Below, piece by piece: positions 1-9,050 of a DNA stretch of 64,000 nt (its first letter is position 1; every line of letters begins with the position of its first letter). The translations under genes were made by a program, and so were the position numbers. The DNA lies in assembly GCF_001399755.1 (NCBI RefSeq), contig NZ_LJCP01000006.1, positions 124,001-188,000 of the forward strand, given 5' to 3'. This DNA is from Thiohalorhabdus denitrificans. GTDB lineage: Bacteria > Pseudomonadota > Gammaproteobacteria > Thiohalorhabdales > Thiohalorhabdaceae. The notes beneath the pieces are model-generated. The model saw nothing but the letters and a program-made list of their open reading frames with translations. It made no database searches and had not been told where the DNA came from.

Positions 1-41
1 GGGATTACGGGGACCACCAGGAACGTTGAAAGGGGTACAAC

Positions 42-746
42 ATGCGCTTACGGGGAGGCGCCAGGCTCGCTATGGCCGGGGCGGTAGTTAGCGTTGTTTT
101 AGGGGCTGGTCTTACGGGCTGCGGGGATGCGGATGAGAGCTCCGGGGATCCCGCCTACATTGTAATGTCGGGCGGGACCCATGTAGTGAAGGAAGGCTCG
201 GAGGGAAACCTCCGTTATAAGGATCCATGGACGGTTCTGGTCACCTCAACGGATGGGCAGCCTGTGGAAGGGGCAGTGATAAACCTGCGAGTGGTGACAA
301 CAAGCTATACGAAGGGGGTGAGAGAGTGGGACACAGAAAAAGAATTCTGGAAGATTGAGCCAACCGCTGGCCCCTGTGCGAACGAGGACCGGAACCTTAA
401 CGGAACGCTGGATTCCGGGGAGGACGCAAACGGCAACGGGGTGCTCGATCCTCGCAATGTGGCCACATTCTCGGGCAATGTGGAGACAACGGAGGAGAGC
501 AACGATTCGGTGACGGTGGGCCGAATCACCACCGATGAGCGAGGCTATGCGGACTTCTTCGTGGTGTACGGCACCGAATTCGGCCATTGGGCCACGGTCA
601 GCCTAACCGCAGAAACACAGACCACCGGTACCGAGGGATCGCAGAGCCGGGCCTTTGGGCTCCCGGTGGCGCAGGAGGATGTGGAAAAACAGGACGAACC
701 TCCGGTAGGGGAAATCAGTCCCTTTGGGGATGGGGCCAGTTGCTGA
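42..746 (+). CDS. Lipoprotein with Ig-like fold and calcium-loop-like segment
   Basis: Predicted 234-residue exported lipoprotein. The N-terminus has Arg residues, a hydrophobic stretch (about 10-24) and a lipobox L-T-G-C with Cys27 as lipidation site. Residues about 60-90 and 155-205 look beta-rich, like an Ig/Big-1-type domain. Residues 116-137 are rich in Asp/Asn/Gly in a D-x-N-x-N-G-x-L-D pattern typical of EF-hand or dockerin-like calcium loops. A Cys near residue 113 and a terminal Cys234 could form a disulfide. A GAAAGGGG-type ribosome site precedes the ATG. It ends 9 bases before aroK, where many gammaproteobacteria have pilQ, so a pilus or envelope role is possible but inferred. Function unknown. 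Confidence 0.7.
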   Translation: MRLRGGARLAMAGAVVSVVLGAGLTGCGDADESSGDPAYIVMSGGTHVVKEGSEGNLRYKDPWTVLVTSTDGQPVEGAVINLRVVTTSYTKGVREWDTEKEFWKIEPTAGPCANEDRNLNGTLDSGEDANGNGVLDPRNVATFSGNVETTEESNDSVTVGRITTDERGYADFFVVYGTEFGHWATVSLTAETQTTGTEGSQSRAFGLPVAQEDVEKQDEPPVGEISPFGDGASC

Positions 747-755
747 AGGTTTTCA

Positions 756-1298
756 ATGCATGAATGTGGGCCGGACAAGCCTTTCTTGGTGGGCCCCATG
801 GGCTCGGGCAAGTCCACCGTGGGCCGGGCTCTGGCCCACCGCCTGGGGGTCGAGCTGGTGGACCTGGACGCCGTCATCGCGGAACGGGCCGGCTGCGCCA
901 TCCCGGAGATCTTCGCCGCCGAGGGCGAGGCGGGCTTCCGCGACCGCGAGCAGGCGGCGCTGGAGGAGGTGGTTGCCCGCCCCGGGCCCCTGGTGGTGGC
1001 CACCGGCGGCGGGGTGGTGCTGCGGGAGGCCAATCGCCGGACCATGGCGGCGAACGGCACCGTGGTCTATCTGCGCGCCGACGTGGAGACTCTGCTGGAG
1101 CGAACGGCCGGGGACGCCAACCGTCCCCTGCTGCAGGTGGACGACCCCCGGGCGAAGCTGGAGGCCCTGCAGGCCGAGCGCGAGCCCCTCTACCGCCAGG
1201 CCCACCTGATTGTGGACACCCCCGGCCGCACCGCCCAGGAGGTGGCCGAGGAAATCCTCGCCCGCCTGGATTCCGCCGATCCGGGCGCGGTAGACTAG
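756..1298 (+). CDS. aroK: Shikimate kinase
   Basis: Phosphorylates shikimate with ATP, the fifth step of the chorismate pathway, in the cytosol. The 180-residue protein has the P-loop GPMGSGKST near residue 13, the shikimate-binding D-x-D region (VDLDAVI) and the GGG of the shikimate pocket (ATGGGVV, near residue 85). LID-type Arg residues follow (NRPLL). Length is normal. The ATG at 756 is taken because the P-loop then sits at the usual distance from the N-terminus. aroB follows after 115 bases, the classic aroKB arrangement. Confidence 0.95.
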   Translation: MHECGPDKPFLVGPMGSGKSTVGRALAHRLGVELVDLDAVIAERAGCAIPEIFAAEGEAGFRDREQAALEEVVARPGPLVVATGGGVVLREANRRTMAANGTVVYLRADVETLLERTAGDANRPLLQVDDPRAKLEALQAEREPLYRQAHLIVDTPGRTAQEVAEEILARLDSADPGAVD

Positions 1299-1413
1299 CC
1301 CTCAAGCGGCCCGCATCTAGAGCCCGGCTCGGCTTCCGCCATAGGCGCACCCGCTGGGCCCGCCTCCTGCGGTACCAACCACGACCCTATCCCCACCCCA
1401 AGCTCCAGAGCCC

Positions 1414-2499
1414 ATGAAGACCCTCACCGTCGACCTCGGCGAGCGCAGCTACCCCATTCACATCGGCCCCGAGCTCCTCGGCGCGGGCGAGCTGATCGCG
1501 GCGGCCCTGCCGACCCCACGGGCGGTGATCGTCACCAACGAGACGGTGGGGCCCCTGTACGCGCAGCGGCTGGCCGAGGGGCTGGAGGCCGCCGGGATCA
1601 AGGTGGTGGCCCGGACGGACCTGCCCGACGGGGAGCAGCACAAGAGCCTGGCGACCCTGGAGACCGTGTACGACCGGCTCCTGGAGAGCCGAGCCGATCG
1701 GCAGACGGCTGTTATCGCCCTGGGCGGCGGCGTGGTGGGGGACCTGGCCGGCTTCGCCGCGGCCACCTACCAGCGCGGGGTGCCCTTCGTCCAGGTACCC
1801 ACCACCCTGCTGGCCCAGGTGGACGCAGCCGTCGGCGGCAAGACGGCGGTGAACCACCCCCGGGGCAAGAACATGATCGGCGCCTTCTACCAGCCGCGGG
1901 TGGTGGTGGCCGACATGGATACCTTGGCCACCCTGCCCGACCGGGAGCTGCGCGCCGGGTTTGCCGAGGTGGTCAAATATGGCCTGATCCGGGACCCGGC
2001 GTTCTTCGCCTACCTGGAGGAGCAGGCCCCGGCCATTCTGGGGCGGGACCCGGGGGCCCTGACCGAGGCCGTCTACCGCTCGTGCCGCAACAAGGCGGAG
2101 GTGGTGGCCGCCGACGAGCGGGAGGCCGGCCAGCGGGCCCTGCTCAACCTGGGGCACACCTTTGCCCACGCCATCGAAACGGGGACGGGTTACACCGATT
2201 GGCTCCACGGCGAGGCGGTGGCGGCGGGCATGGTGATGGCCGCCGAGACCTCCCGGCGCCTGGGCTTTCTCTCCGAGAACGCCGTGACCCGCACCCGGGC
2301 CCTGCTGGAACGGTCCGGGCTGCCGGTGGCGGGCCCCGCCGGCCTGTCCACCGACCGCTACCTGGAGATCATGGGAGTGGACAAGAAGGCCGCCGGGGGA
2401 AGGGTGCGCTATGTCCTCCTCGAGGATATCGGGCGGGCCTTTGTCACCGCGGAGGTTCCCGAGGCCACCGTGCGCGAGGCCATCGAAGCCTGCCGCTGA
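1414..2499 (+). CDS. aroB: 3-dehydroquinate synthase
   Basis: Converts DAHP to 3-dehydroquinate using NAD and a divalent metal, the second step of the shikimate pathway. The 361-residue length is typical. The NAD-binding [11 protein letters not shown] motif is near residue 107, followed by the family stretch [19 protein letters not shown]. Metal ligands are visible as a Glu in [10 protein letters not shown] and His residues in [11 protein letters not shown] and WLHGEAV. It follows aroK on the same strand and is probably cotranscribed. The 128 bases after the stop hold no recognisable gene. Confidence 0.96.
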   Translation: MKTLTVDLGERSYPIHIGPELLGAGELIAAALPTPRAVIVTNETVGPLYAQRLAEGLEAAGIKVVARTDLPDGEQHKSLATLETVYDRLLESRADRQTAVIALGGGVVGDLAGFAAATYQRGVPFVQVPTTLLAQVDAAVGGKTAVNHPRGKNMIGAFYQPRVVVADMDTLATLPDRELRAGFAEVVKYGLIRDPAFFAYLEEQAPAILGRDPGALTEAVYRSCRNKAEVVAADEREAGQRALLNLGHTFAHAIETGTGYTDWLHGEAVAAGMVMAAETSRRLGFLSENAVTRTRALLERSGLPVAGPAGLSTDRYLEIMGVDKKAAGGRVRYVLLEDIGRAFVTAEVPEATVREAIEACR

Positions 2500-2627
2500 C
2501 CCTCCGCCTCTGCCCGCCCCGCTTTGACTCCCGTCAACGCACCCCGGTTGGGCAATGGTAGCCTGGGACTGCGGGTAGTGGAGGAGCGTTGACACCCCAG
2601 CCCCGCCAACCGTAGGTTGAATCGCAA

Positions 2628-2843
2628 ATGATCCAGGACTTCTTTCATGGCGTCGGCAATGGACTCCTGCTGCTGATCGGCATCGCCTTGACGGCGCTGT
2701 TCATCCTCTGGGTGACCCTGCCGTTTCTGGTGCTTCAGCTGGTGCGCTCCAACCGCGCCTTGACCGAGGAGGTTCGCCGCCTGCGCCTCCTGCAGGAGAA
2801 CGACGAGGAGGAGGCGGAAGACGGCCCCCAGAGCCACCAATAA
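2628..2843 (+). CDS. Small single-span membrane protein with charged tail
   Basis: A 71-residue protein of unknown function. Residues about 10-40 form one hydrophobic segment rich in Leu and Ile. The remainder is a charged, heptad-like helix (RSNRALTEEVRRLRLLQEN) with an acidic end, which suggests a short cytosolic coiled coil. The ribosome site is weak. It ends 10 bases before the DUF465 gene, and the shared terminator suggests a two-gene unit. Family not recognised; the codon use matches a real gene. Confidence 0.6.
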   Translation: MIQDFFHGVGNGLLLLIGIALTALFILWVTLPFLVLQLVRSNRALTEEVRRLRLLQENDEEEAEDGPQSHQ

Positions 2844-2853
2844 GGAGGGTCTA

Positions 2854-3078
2854 ATGGCGACCGAGGTGGACTACCTGGACGAGGAGCTGGCCCGGCAGAA
2901 CGGGCACTTCCAGAACCTGCTGGAACGCCACCGCAGCCTCGATGACCGGATCGACGAGCTCGAGGACGGGCGCGGGCACGTGGACGACCTGGAGCTGAGC
3001 CGACTCAAGCGCGAGCGGCTGTACGTGAAGCAGCAGCTGGAGTTCATGCGAAGTAGGCTGCGGGCACAGGCCCAATAG
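2854..3078 (+). CDS. DUF465 / YdcH-family protein
   Basis: A 74-residue highly charged protein resembling the YdcH/DUF465 family: almost all helix, with an L-x-x-R-H-x-x-L-D-x-x-I-x-x-L-E segment (residues 20-37) and an L-K-x-x-x-L-x-x-K-x-x-L type second helix (residues 49-66). The family forms short antiparallel coiled coils; its role is not established. A consensus AAGGAGG ribosome site 6 bases upstream fixes the ATG. An intrinsic terminator lies just downstream. Confidence 0.8.
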   Translation: MATEVDYLDEELARQNGHFQNLLERHRSLDDRIDELEDGRGHVDDLELSRLKRERLYVKQQLEFMRSRLRAQAQ

Positions 3079-3095
3079 GGACACGGATCCAGAGG

Positions 3096-3125
3096 AAAAA
3101 GGGCGCATTACGCGCCCTTTTTTTG
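3096..3125. terminator. Rho-independent terminator after DUF465 gene
   Basis: A-tract, six-base stem GGGCGC, five-base loop ATTAC, stem GCGCCC and a run of T residues. The flanking A and T runs make it potentially bidirectional. It sits 18 bases after the DUF465 stop. Confidence 0.9.
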
Positions 3126-3192
3126 TACACTCGGGGGCCTTGCGGGAACCTCCCGACCGACCCGACCACCATGTTTCCGGCAGGGGTGAGCC

Positions 3193-3663
3193 ATGCTGGC
3201 GCGCGACGTTATGAGCACCGATTTCTTCATCCTGACTCCGGACGCACTCGTCCACCAGGCGCTGGAGCCGGTCTGGGAGAACCGCCGGCGGGAGCTGCCG
3301 GTGGTGGAGGAGGGGCGCTTTCTCGGGGTGCTGACCATGCGCGAGCTGATCCGTCAGGCGCTGCCCTCCTACATCCGCAACGACCGGCATTTCGCCAATC
3401 TCACCTTTGCCCCGGACCTCCACCAGGTCACCGACCGTCTCCAGGAGTTGGGCCAACGGACGGTGCGCGAGGTCATGAGCCGGGAGGTGCGCAAGGTGGG
3501 CCCCGACACGGCCCTCCTCGCCGTGGCTACGGCCCTCATCCGGGACGAGGACAAGGAGGCCCGCAATGTCTGGGTGGTGGACGACGGCCACAAGCTGGTG
3601 GGGCAAATCTCCGAATGGGAGGTGATGCGCCACATCTTCGGGAGGCTGGATTTCAGCAGCTAG
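3193..3663 (+). CDS. CBS-domain pair protein
   Basis: A 156-residue stand-alone CBS pair. The first CBS starts at residue 1 (ARDVMSTDFFILTPDA) and the second near residue 90 (VREVMSREVRKVGPDT), each with the usual 'V-V-x-x-G-x-x-x-G' strand-helix pattern. CBS pairs generally bind adenine nucleotides and regulate an attached or partner protein. The next gene, 57 bases downstream, is an ion transporter, so regulation of that transporter is a reasonable inference. GGGGTGAG precedes the ATG. Confidence 0.85.
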   Translation: MLARDVMSTDFFILTPDALVHQALEPVWENRRRELPVVEEGRFLGVLTMRELIRQALPSYIRNDRHFANLTFAPDLHQVTDRLQELGQRTVREVMSREVRKVGPDTALLAVATALIRDEDKEARNVWVVDDGHKLVGQISEWEVMRHIFGRLDFSS

Positions 3664-3720
3664 CAAGGACCGCCCGCCAGGGCGCCCACCAGGAACCACA
3701 GAGCTAGGGAATCACGGGCA

Positions 3721-5088
3721 ATGCAAACCAGCCACGGGGGAAGCCACGACAGCACCTCACAGGTCCTTCTCGGCCTGGATCCTTTCTGGATGGCCACCGC
3801 CGTCTTCGTGCTGAGCTACGTGGTCATCATGACCGAGCGCATCAACCGGGCGGTGGTGGCCCTCATCGGCGCCGGCCTCCTGATCGTCCTCGGCATCCTG
3901 CCCCAGAGCACGGCGGTCGCCGGCATCGACTTCAACACCATCGGCCTGCTCACGGGCATGATGGTGATCGTGGCCATCAGCCGGCAGAGCGGCGTGTTCC
4001 AGTACCTGGCCATCAAGTCGGCGAAATGGGCCCGGGGCCGACCGTGGGGCATCCTGGTGATGCTTTCCATTGTCACGGCGGTCCTGTCTGCGCTGCTCGA
4101 CAACGTCACCACCGTGCTCCTGATCGTGCCGGTGGCGCTGCTCATCTGCGACGAGCTGGAGATCAACCCCTACCCCATTTTGCTGGCCCTGATCATGGCC
4201 TCCAACGTGGGCGGCACCGCCACCCTCATCGGCGACCCGCCCAACATCATGATCGGCACCCAGACCGACCTGACCTTCAACGACTTCCTGTTCAATCTGG
4301 CTCCCATCGTGCCGCTGATCTTCGCAGTCACCCTGGTTCCCCTGTACCTCATCTACGGGCGCTACATGGGGGCCAGCGAGGAGGGCATGCAGCGGGTCAT
4401 GGCCTTCCGCGAGCGGGACGCCATCACCGACCCGGGCCTGCTCAAGCGCTCCCTGCTGGTGGTGGGGCTCGTGGTGGTCGGCTTCATGATGCACCACAGC
4501 CTGGGCCTGCAGCCGGCCACGGTAGCCATGTTCGGCGCGGCCCTGCTCCTGCTCCTCTACACCGTGGGCCTGGCCCCCGACGAGGCCAGCGAGCGCGTGC
4601 ACAACATCTTCGCCGAGGTGGAGTGGGTCACCATTTTCTTCTTCGTGGGCCTGTTCATGCTGGTGGCCGGCATCGAGCACGTGGGCCTGTTGGAGCTGAT
4701 GGCGGACAAGGTGCTGGCCGCCACCGGCGGGGACTTCATGGCCACCAGCTTCGCCATCATGTGGGTATCGGCCGTCGCCTCGGCGATCGTCGACAACATC
4801 CCCTTCGTGGCCACCCTGATCCCCATGATCAAGTCCATGCTGCCCGCCTTCCAGGAGGCGGGCCTGCAGGGCGCGCCGGAGAGCGCCATCTGGTGGTCCC
4901 TGGCCCTGGGAGCCTGCCTGGGCGGCAACGGCTCCCTGATCGGGGCCTCGGCGAACCTCATCACCGCGGGCTTCGCGGAGCGGGCGGGCCACCCCATCCG
5001 CTTCCTGCCCTTCCTGGCCGTCGCCTTCCCCCTGATGCTCCTGCAGGTGGCGATCGCCAGCTTCTACGTCTGGTACCGTTACTTCTAG
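3721..5088 (+). CDS. ArsB/NhaD (IT superfamily) ion transporter
   Basis: A 455-residue polytopic membrane protein with about 11-12 hydrophobic segments. The two halves show the internal repeat typical of the ion-transporter superfamily: [16 protein letters not shown] in the first half and [16 protein letters not shown] in the second, each followed by a Gly/Asn-rich re-entrant segment ([33 protein letters not shown]). This places it with SLC13, ArsB and NhaD permeases. The substrate cannot be read from sequence; a Na+/H+ antiporter or an anion permease both fit. The upstream CBS protein may regulate it. Confidence 0.85.
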   Translation: MQTSHGGSHDSTSQVLLGLDPFWMATAVFVLSYVVIMTERINRAVVALIGAGLLIVLGILPQSTAVAGIDFNTIGLLTGMMVIVAISRQSGVFQYLAIKSAKWARGRPWGILVMLSIVTAVLSALLDNVTTVLLIVPVALLICDELEINPYPILLALIMASNVGGTATLIGDPPNIMIGTQTDLTFNDFLFNLAPIVPLIFAVTLVPLYLIYGRYMGASEEGMQRVMAFRERDAITDPGLLKRSLLVVGLVVVGFMMHHSLGLQPATVAMFGAALLLLLYTVGLAPDEASERVHNIFAEVEWVTIFFFVGLFMLVAGIEHVGLLELMADKVLAATGGDFMATSFAIMWVSAVASAIVDNIPFVATLIPMIKSMLPAFQEAGLQGAPESAIWWSLALGACLGGNGSLIGASANLITAGFAERAGHPIRFLPFLAVAFPLMLLQVAIASFYVWYRYF

Positions 5089-5131
5089 ATCCCGGCGCCG
5101 CCCGCGGGCCGGCGCCCCTTTCCCGTCCAGG

Positions 5132-6199
5132 ATGCAGCGAATGACGCGCCCCGAGAACGACACCTTCCTGCGCGCCTGCCGGCGCGAGCCCACCCCCTAC
5201 ACCCCGGTCTGGCTCATGCGCCAGGCGGGGCGCTACCTGCCCGAGTACCGCCGGGTGCGCGAGCAGGCCGGGGACTTCATGAGCCTGTGCCGCAGCCCGG
5301 AGCTGGCCACCGAGGTGACCCTGCAGCCCGTGGACCGACTGGGGGTGGACGCTGCCATCCTGTTCTCGGACATCCTCACCATCCCGGCCGCCATGGACCG
5401 GGGCCTGCGCTTCGCCCCCGGCGAGGGCCCGGTGATCGACTACCCCGTGCGCAGCGCGGCCGATGTGGATGCCCTGCCCATCCCCGACCCCGGCGAGGAG
5501 CTGCGCTACGTCCCGGACGCGGTGGCCGCCATTCGCAAGGCCCTGAACAACCGGGTGCCGCTCATCGGCTTCGCCGGCTCGCCGTGGACCCTGGCCACCT
5601 ACATGGTGGAGGGCGGCTCCTCCAAGACCTACGGCACCATCAAGCGGCTCGCCTACGACGAGCCCGCCGTGCTGCACCGCCTGCTCGACAAGCTGGCGGT
5701 GGCGGTCACCGACTACCTGAACGCCCAGATCGAGGCCGGGGCCCAGGCGGTGCAGATCTTCGACACCTGGGGCGGCGTGCTCACCCCGCCCGCTTACCGG
5801 GAATTCAGCCTCACCTACATGCAGCGGATCGTGAACGGCTTGAGGGCGGTCAACGACGGGGAGCGGGTGCCCGTGATCCTCTTCACCAAGGGGGGTGGGC
5901 CCTGGCTGGGGGACATGGCCGCCACGGGCGCCGACGTTCTCGGCCTGGACTGGCAGACCGACCCCGCCGACGCCCGCCGCCGGGTGGGCGGCCGGGTGGC
6001 CCTGCAGGGCAACCTGGACCCCACCGTGCTCTACGCCCGCCCGGAGCGCATCGAGCGCGAGGTGGCCCGCACCCTGGACGCTTTCGGTCCCCAACCGGGG
6101 CACGTGTTCAACCTGGGCCACGGCGTGAACCCCGACGTGCCTCCGGAGCACGCCGAGGCCTTCGTGGCGGCGGTCCACCAGCTCAGCCGGCGGGACTAG
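5132..6199 (+). CDS. hemE: Uroporphyrinogen decarboxylase
   Basis: Decarboxylates uroporphyrinogen III to coproporphyrinogen III in heme synthesis. The 355-residue length is normal. The signature [16 protein letters not shown] is near residue 26; FSDILTIP, the G-F-x-G-x-P-W-T substrate-pocket motif and GLDWQTD follow in family order, with [11 protein letters not shown] at the end. The first ATG (5132) and another three codons later are both possible starts. hemN follows 94 bases later, so two heme steps are probably cotranscribed, matching the heme demand of the two oxidases in the window. Confidence 0.96.
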   Translation: MQRMTRPENDTFLRACRREPTPYTPVWLMRQAGRYLPEYRRVREQAGDFMSLCRSPELATEVTLQPVDRLGVDAAILFSDILTIPAAMDRGLRFAPGEGPVIDYPVRSAADVDALPIPDPGEELRYVPDAVAAIRKALNNRVPLIGFAGSPWTLATYMVEGGSSKTYGTIKRLAYDEPAVLHRLLDKLAVAVTDYLNAQIEAGAQAVQIFDTWGGVLTPPAYREFSLTYMQRIVNGLRAVNDGERVPVILFTKGGGPWLGDMAATGADVLGLDWQTDPADARRRVGGRVALQGNLDPTVLYARPERIEREVARTLDAFGPQPGHVFNLGHGVNPDVPPEHAEAFVAAVHQLSRRD

Positions 6200-6293
6200 G
6201 CGGGCCGCCCCGCCGAACCGGCGGGGAACGTCCCGCCCTCCGCCCGGGTCCATACAAGCGGGCCCCGCACAGCGCAGCGCAGGAGACACGGCC

Positions 6294-7688
6294 ATGGCCG
6301 ACCAGCAGGTGGAATTCGCCCTCGACCTGATCCGGAAGTACGACAAGAGCGGCCCCCGCTACACCTCCTACCCCACCGCGCCGCAGTTCCACGAGGATTT
6401 CGGCCCTGAGGCCTACGAGGAGGTGGCCCGGGCCACCAACGCGGAGGCCCCCAAGCGGCCGCTGTCGCTGTACTTTCACATCCCCTTCTGCGACACGCTG
6501 TGCTTCTACTGCGCCTGCAACAAGATCGCCACCAAGGACCGCTCCAAGGCGGTGACCTACCTGGACTATCTGTTCAAGGAGATCGAGCTGCAGGGGGCGC
6601 TGTTCGACGGCGACCGACCGGTGGATCAGCTGCACTGGGGCGGGGGCACCCCCACCTTCCTGAATCCCGACCAGATGCGGGCCCTCATGGCCAAGACCGC
6701 CGAGCACTTCCGCCTGCGCGACGACGACAGCGGCGAGTACGGCATCGAGGTGGATCCGCGCGCGGCGGACTCGGCCACCATCGCCGCCCTGCGCGAGGTG
6801 GGCTTCAACCGCCTGTCGGTGGGGGTGCAGGACTTCGATCCCAAGGTGCAGGAGGCGGTGAACCGCATCCAGCCGGCGGAGCAGACCTTCGCCGTCATCG
6901 ACGCCGCCCGCCGCGAGGGCTTCCACTCCCTGTCCCTGGACCTCATGTACGGCCTGCCCTTCCAGTCGCGGAAGACCTTCGCCCACACCCTGGAGCGGGT
7001 CCTGGAGGCCCGCCCGGACCGGCTGGCGGTGTTCAACTACGCCCACCTGCCGGACCTGTTCCCGCCCCAGCGCCGCATCCGCGACGAGGACCTGCCTGCG
7101 CCGGAGGAGAAGCTCGAAATCCTCCAGTACACCATCGAGCGCCTCACCGCGGCCGGCTACGTCTACATCGGCATGGACCACTTCGCCCTGCCCGACGACG
7201 AGCTGACCCGGGCCCAGCAGCAGGGCCAGCTGCACCGCAATTTTCAGGGCTACTCCACCCACGCCGATTGCGACCTGGTGGCCATGGGCGTCACCGCCAT
7301 CGGCAGCGTGGGCGCCACCTACAGCCAGAACGTGCGCACGCTGGAGCCCTACTACGCGGCCCTGGAGGCCGGCGAGCTGCCGGTGTTCCGCGGCTACGAG
7401 CTGACCGGCGAGGACCGCCTGCGCCGCGCCGTGATCACCCGCCTCATGTGCGACTTCGCCCTGGACTTCGACCGGGTGGAGGCGGACTGGGGGGTGGACT
7501 TCCGGGAGCACTTCGCCGCCGAGCTGGCGGACCTAGCGGAGATGGCCGCGGATGGGCTCATTGAGCTGATGGAGCGGGGTCTGACGGTGACGCCGCGGGG
7601 CCGGCTGCTCATCCGCAACATCGCCATGGTCTTCGACGCCTATCTGCGGGCCAAGGAAGGCGCCCAGCGCTACTCCAAGGTCATCTGA
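6294..7688 (+). CDS. hemN: Oxygen-independent coproporphyrinogen III dehydrogenase
   Basis: Radical-SAM enzyme converting coproporphyrinogen III to protoporphyrinogen IX without O2. The cluster motif C-x3-C-x2-C is seen as CDTLCFYC (near residue 64) with the extra Cys typical of HemN. The SAM-binding GGGTPTFL and the C-terminal HemN domain (RGYELTGEDRLRRAVI) are present; 464 residues is usual. Presence of the anaerobic enzyme beside hemE fits a bacterium that respires at low oxygen, as the cbb3 oxidase also suggests. GGAGACAC precedes the ATG. Confidence 0.96.
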   Translation: MADQQVEFALDLIRKYDKSGPRYTSYPTAPQFHEDFGPEAYEEVARATNAEAPKRPLSLYFHIPFCDTLCFYCACNKIATKDRSKAVTYLDYLFKEIELQGALFDGDRPVDQLHWGGGTPTFLNPDQMRALMAKTAEHFRLRDDDSGEYGIEVDPRAADSATIAALREVGFNRLSVGVQDFDPKVQEAVNRIQPAEQTFAVIDAARREGFHSLSLDLMYGLPFQSRKTFAHTLERVLEARPDRLAVFNYAHLPDLFPPQRRIRDEDLPAPEEKLEILQYTIERLTAAGYVYIGMDHFALPDDELTRAQQQGQLHRNFQGYSTHADCDLVAMGVTAIGSVGATYSQNVRTLEPYYAALEAGELPVFRGYELTGEDRLRRAVITRLMCDFALDFDRVEADWGVDFREHFAAELADLAEMAADGLIELMERGLTVTPRGRLLIRNIAMVFDAYLRAKEGAQRYSKVI

Positions 7689-7709
7689 GCGGTAGCGTGG
7701 CTCCGCCCT

Positions 7710-7740
7710 CCCCCGGCTCCGTTGGTCGGACCGGGGGTTT
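7710..7740 (+). terminator. Probable terminator after hemN
   Basis: Stem CCCCCGG...CCGGGGG with an inner TCCG/CGGA helix, one bulged C, loop TTGGT, then TTT and a T/C-rich stretch. It lies 21 bases after the hemN stop and before the HAD gene. Confidence 0.65.
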
Positions 7741-7785
7741 GCTTTACCCTTGCCTTCCCCTTTCCAGCCGAGCGGTAGCGCGCCT

Positions 7786-8481
7786 ATGGACCTCCCCCTG
7801 CAGGCCTTCGTCTTCGACTTCGACGGCGTGATCGTGGACAGTGAGCCGGCTCACTACCGGGCCTTCCAGGCGGTGCTGGAGCCCCTCGGACAGGGCTACG
7901 GCTGGGACGAGTACCTGGCGCACTACATCGGCTTCGACGACCGCGACGGGTTCCGGGAGGCCTTTCGCCGGGGCGAACGGGAGCTCGCCGAGGCGGATCT
8001 GGAAGGCCTGATCGAGGCGAAGAGCGCGGCCTTCGACCGCGAGCTAGCCGCCGGCCTGGAGCCCATCCCGGGGGCGGTGGAGTGCGTGCGGCGTCTGGGG
8101 GAGCTCCTGCCCCTGGCGGTATGCAGCGGGGCGCTGCGCCAAGAGATCGAGCCCACCCTGGCGGCCCTGGGCATCGCCGAGGAATTCCGGGTGGTGGTTT
8201 CCGCCGAGGACGTGGCCCACAGCAAGCCGGACCCGGCCAGCTACCGTCTGGCCGTGGAGCGCCTGGGCGAGAGCCTGGGAAAGCCCCTGGAGCCGGCCGC
8301 CTGCGCGGCCATCGAGGATACCCCCACGGGGGCGGCCAGCGCCCGGGGCGCTGGCCTGTGGGTGGTGGGCCTGGACCGCGGGGGAGACGCGGGGCTGGAG
8401 CAGGCCCACCGCGTGGTGCGGGAACCGGCCGAGGTGGACGCCGACCTGCTCGCCGCCCTCGGCCGGGGGGAGCAGGCCTAG
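7786..8481 (+). CDS. HAD-family hydrolase (beta-phosphoglucomutase / phosphoglycolate phosphatase-like)
   Basis: A 231-residue HAD-superfamily phosphatase or mutase of the DhaA/Gph group. Motif I DFDGVIVDS gives the nucleophile Asp11 and acid/base Asp13. A helical cap follows (about 20-90); motif II is CSGA, motif III is the Lys in SKPDPASY, and motif IV is IEDTPTG. The ATG at 7786 is chosen over an upstream TTG at 7750, which would add a Pro/Ser-rich extension without family support. The substrate cannot be assigned. Its stop codon overlaps the stop of the opposite-strand gene in a shared CTAG. Confidence 0.85.
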   Translation: MDLPLQAFVFDFDGVIVDSEPAHYRAFQAVLEPLGQGYGWDEYLAHYIGFDDRDGFREAFRRGERELAEADLEGLIEAKSAAFDRELAAGLEPIPGAVECVRRLGELLPLAVCSGALRQEIEPTLAALGIAEEFRVVVSAEDVAHSKPDPASYRLAVERLGESLGKPLEPAACAAIEDTPTGAASARGAGLWVVGLDRGGDAGLEQAHRVVREPAEVDADLLAALGRGEQA

Positions 8482-8894
8482 CCTTCTCCCTTCCCGTGCT
8501 CGCGGGGGACCACCACCAGGTGGATGGCCTCCAGCTGGCGCTCGGGCCCCTGCTCGTCGGCCACCTCGAAGGAGCGGTGCTCCACCTCCTGGTAGATGGC
8601 CGCCACCTGATCCCCCTCGCGGATTTCCCCCAGCTCGACCGGGCTTCCGTCGGGCCAGCGGATGTCCGTCTTGTTCGTTACGTAGAGGTGGGTGCCGCCC
8701 ATGCCCAGGATGCCGCCGATGGTCAGCTCGTGGGTCAGCGGCCGAATTTCGTGGACCGCCGCCGAACAGGCCCCCACCTTGCCGGTGGCCCGGGCCCAGC
8801 CGGCGTCCTCATCGGGCACCATATCCCGTCGTACCCCCGCGTTCGGGTCGCGGTTCACCTCGAAACCGGTACCCCAATGCTCGTTGATCGCCAT
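8478..8894 (-). CDS. Uncharacterised cytosolic protein
   Basis: A 138-residue protein without signal peptide or membrane segment. The first half includes a Pro/Asp-rich segment. The second half looks like a beta barrel (KTDIRWPDGSPVELGEIREGDQVAAIYQ), with 'E-x-x-E-G-D-x-V' spacing reminiscent of DUF5666/OB-like folds, but this is only a resemblance. A strong ACGGAGG ribosome site precedes the ATG at 8894, which fixes the start over an upstream in-frame ATG. Converges tail to tail with the HAD gene. Confidence 0.65.
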   Translation of the reverse strand: MAINEHWGTGFEVNRDPNAGVRRDMVPDEDAGWARATGKVGACSAAVHEIRPLTHELTIGGILGMGGTHLYVTNKTDIRWPDGSPVELGEIREGDQVAAIYQEVEHRSFEVADEQGPERQLEAIHLVVVPREHGKGEG

Positions 8895-9050
8895 GCCAGT
8901 CCTCCGTATATGGTCGGAATCGAGCGAGCTCCGTATGCCGTTCATGAATTAGACACCGGCTTCGGGGGGAAGCTCCGGGCAGTGCCCCCGTCCGGCCGGG
9001 GGTAGTACAATCGCCCTGCAGTCTGGACCCGGGTCAGCGGAGGGAGCCCA

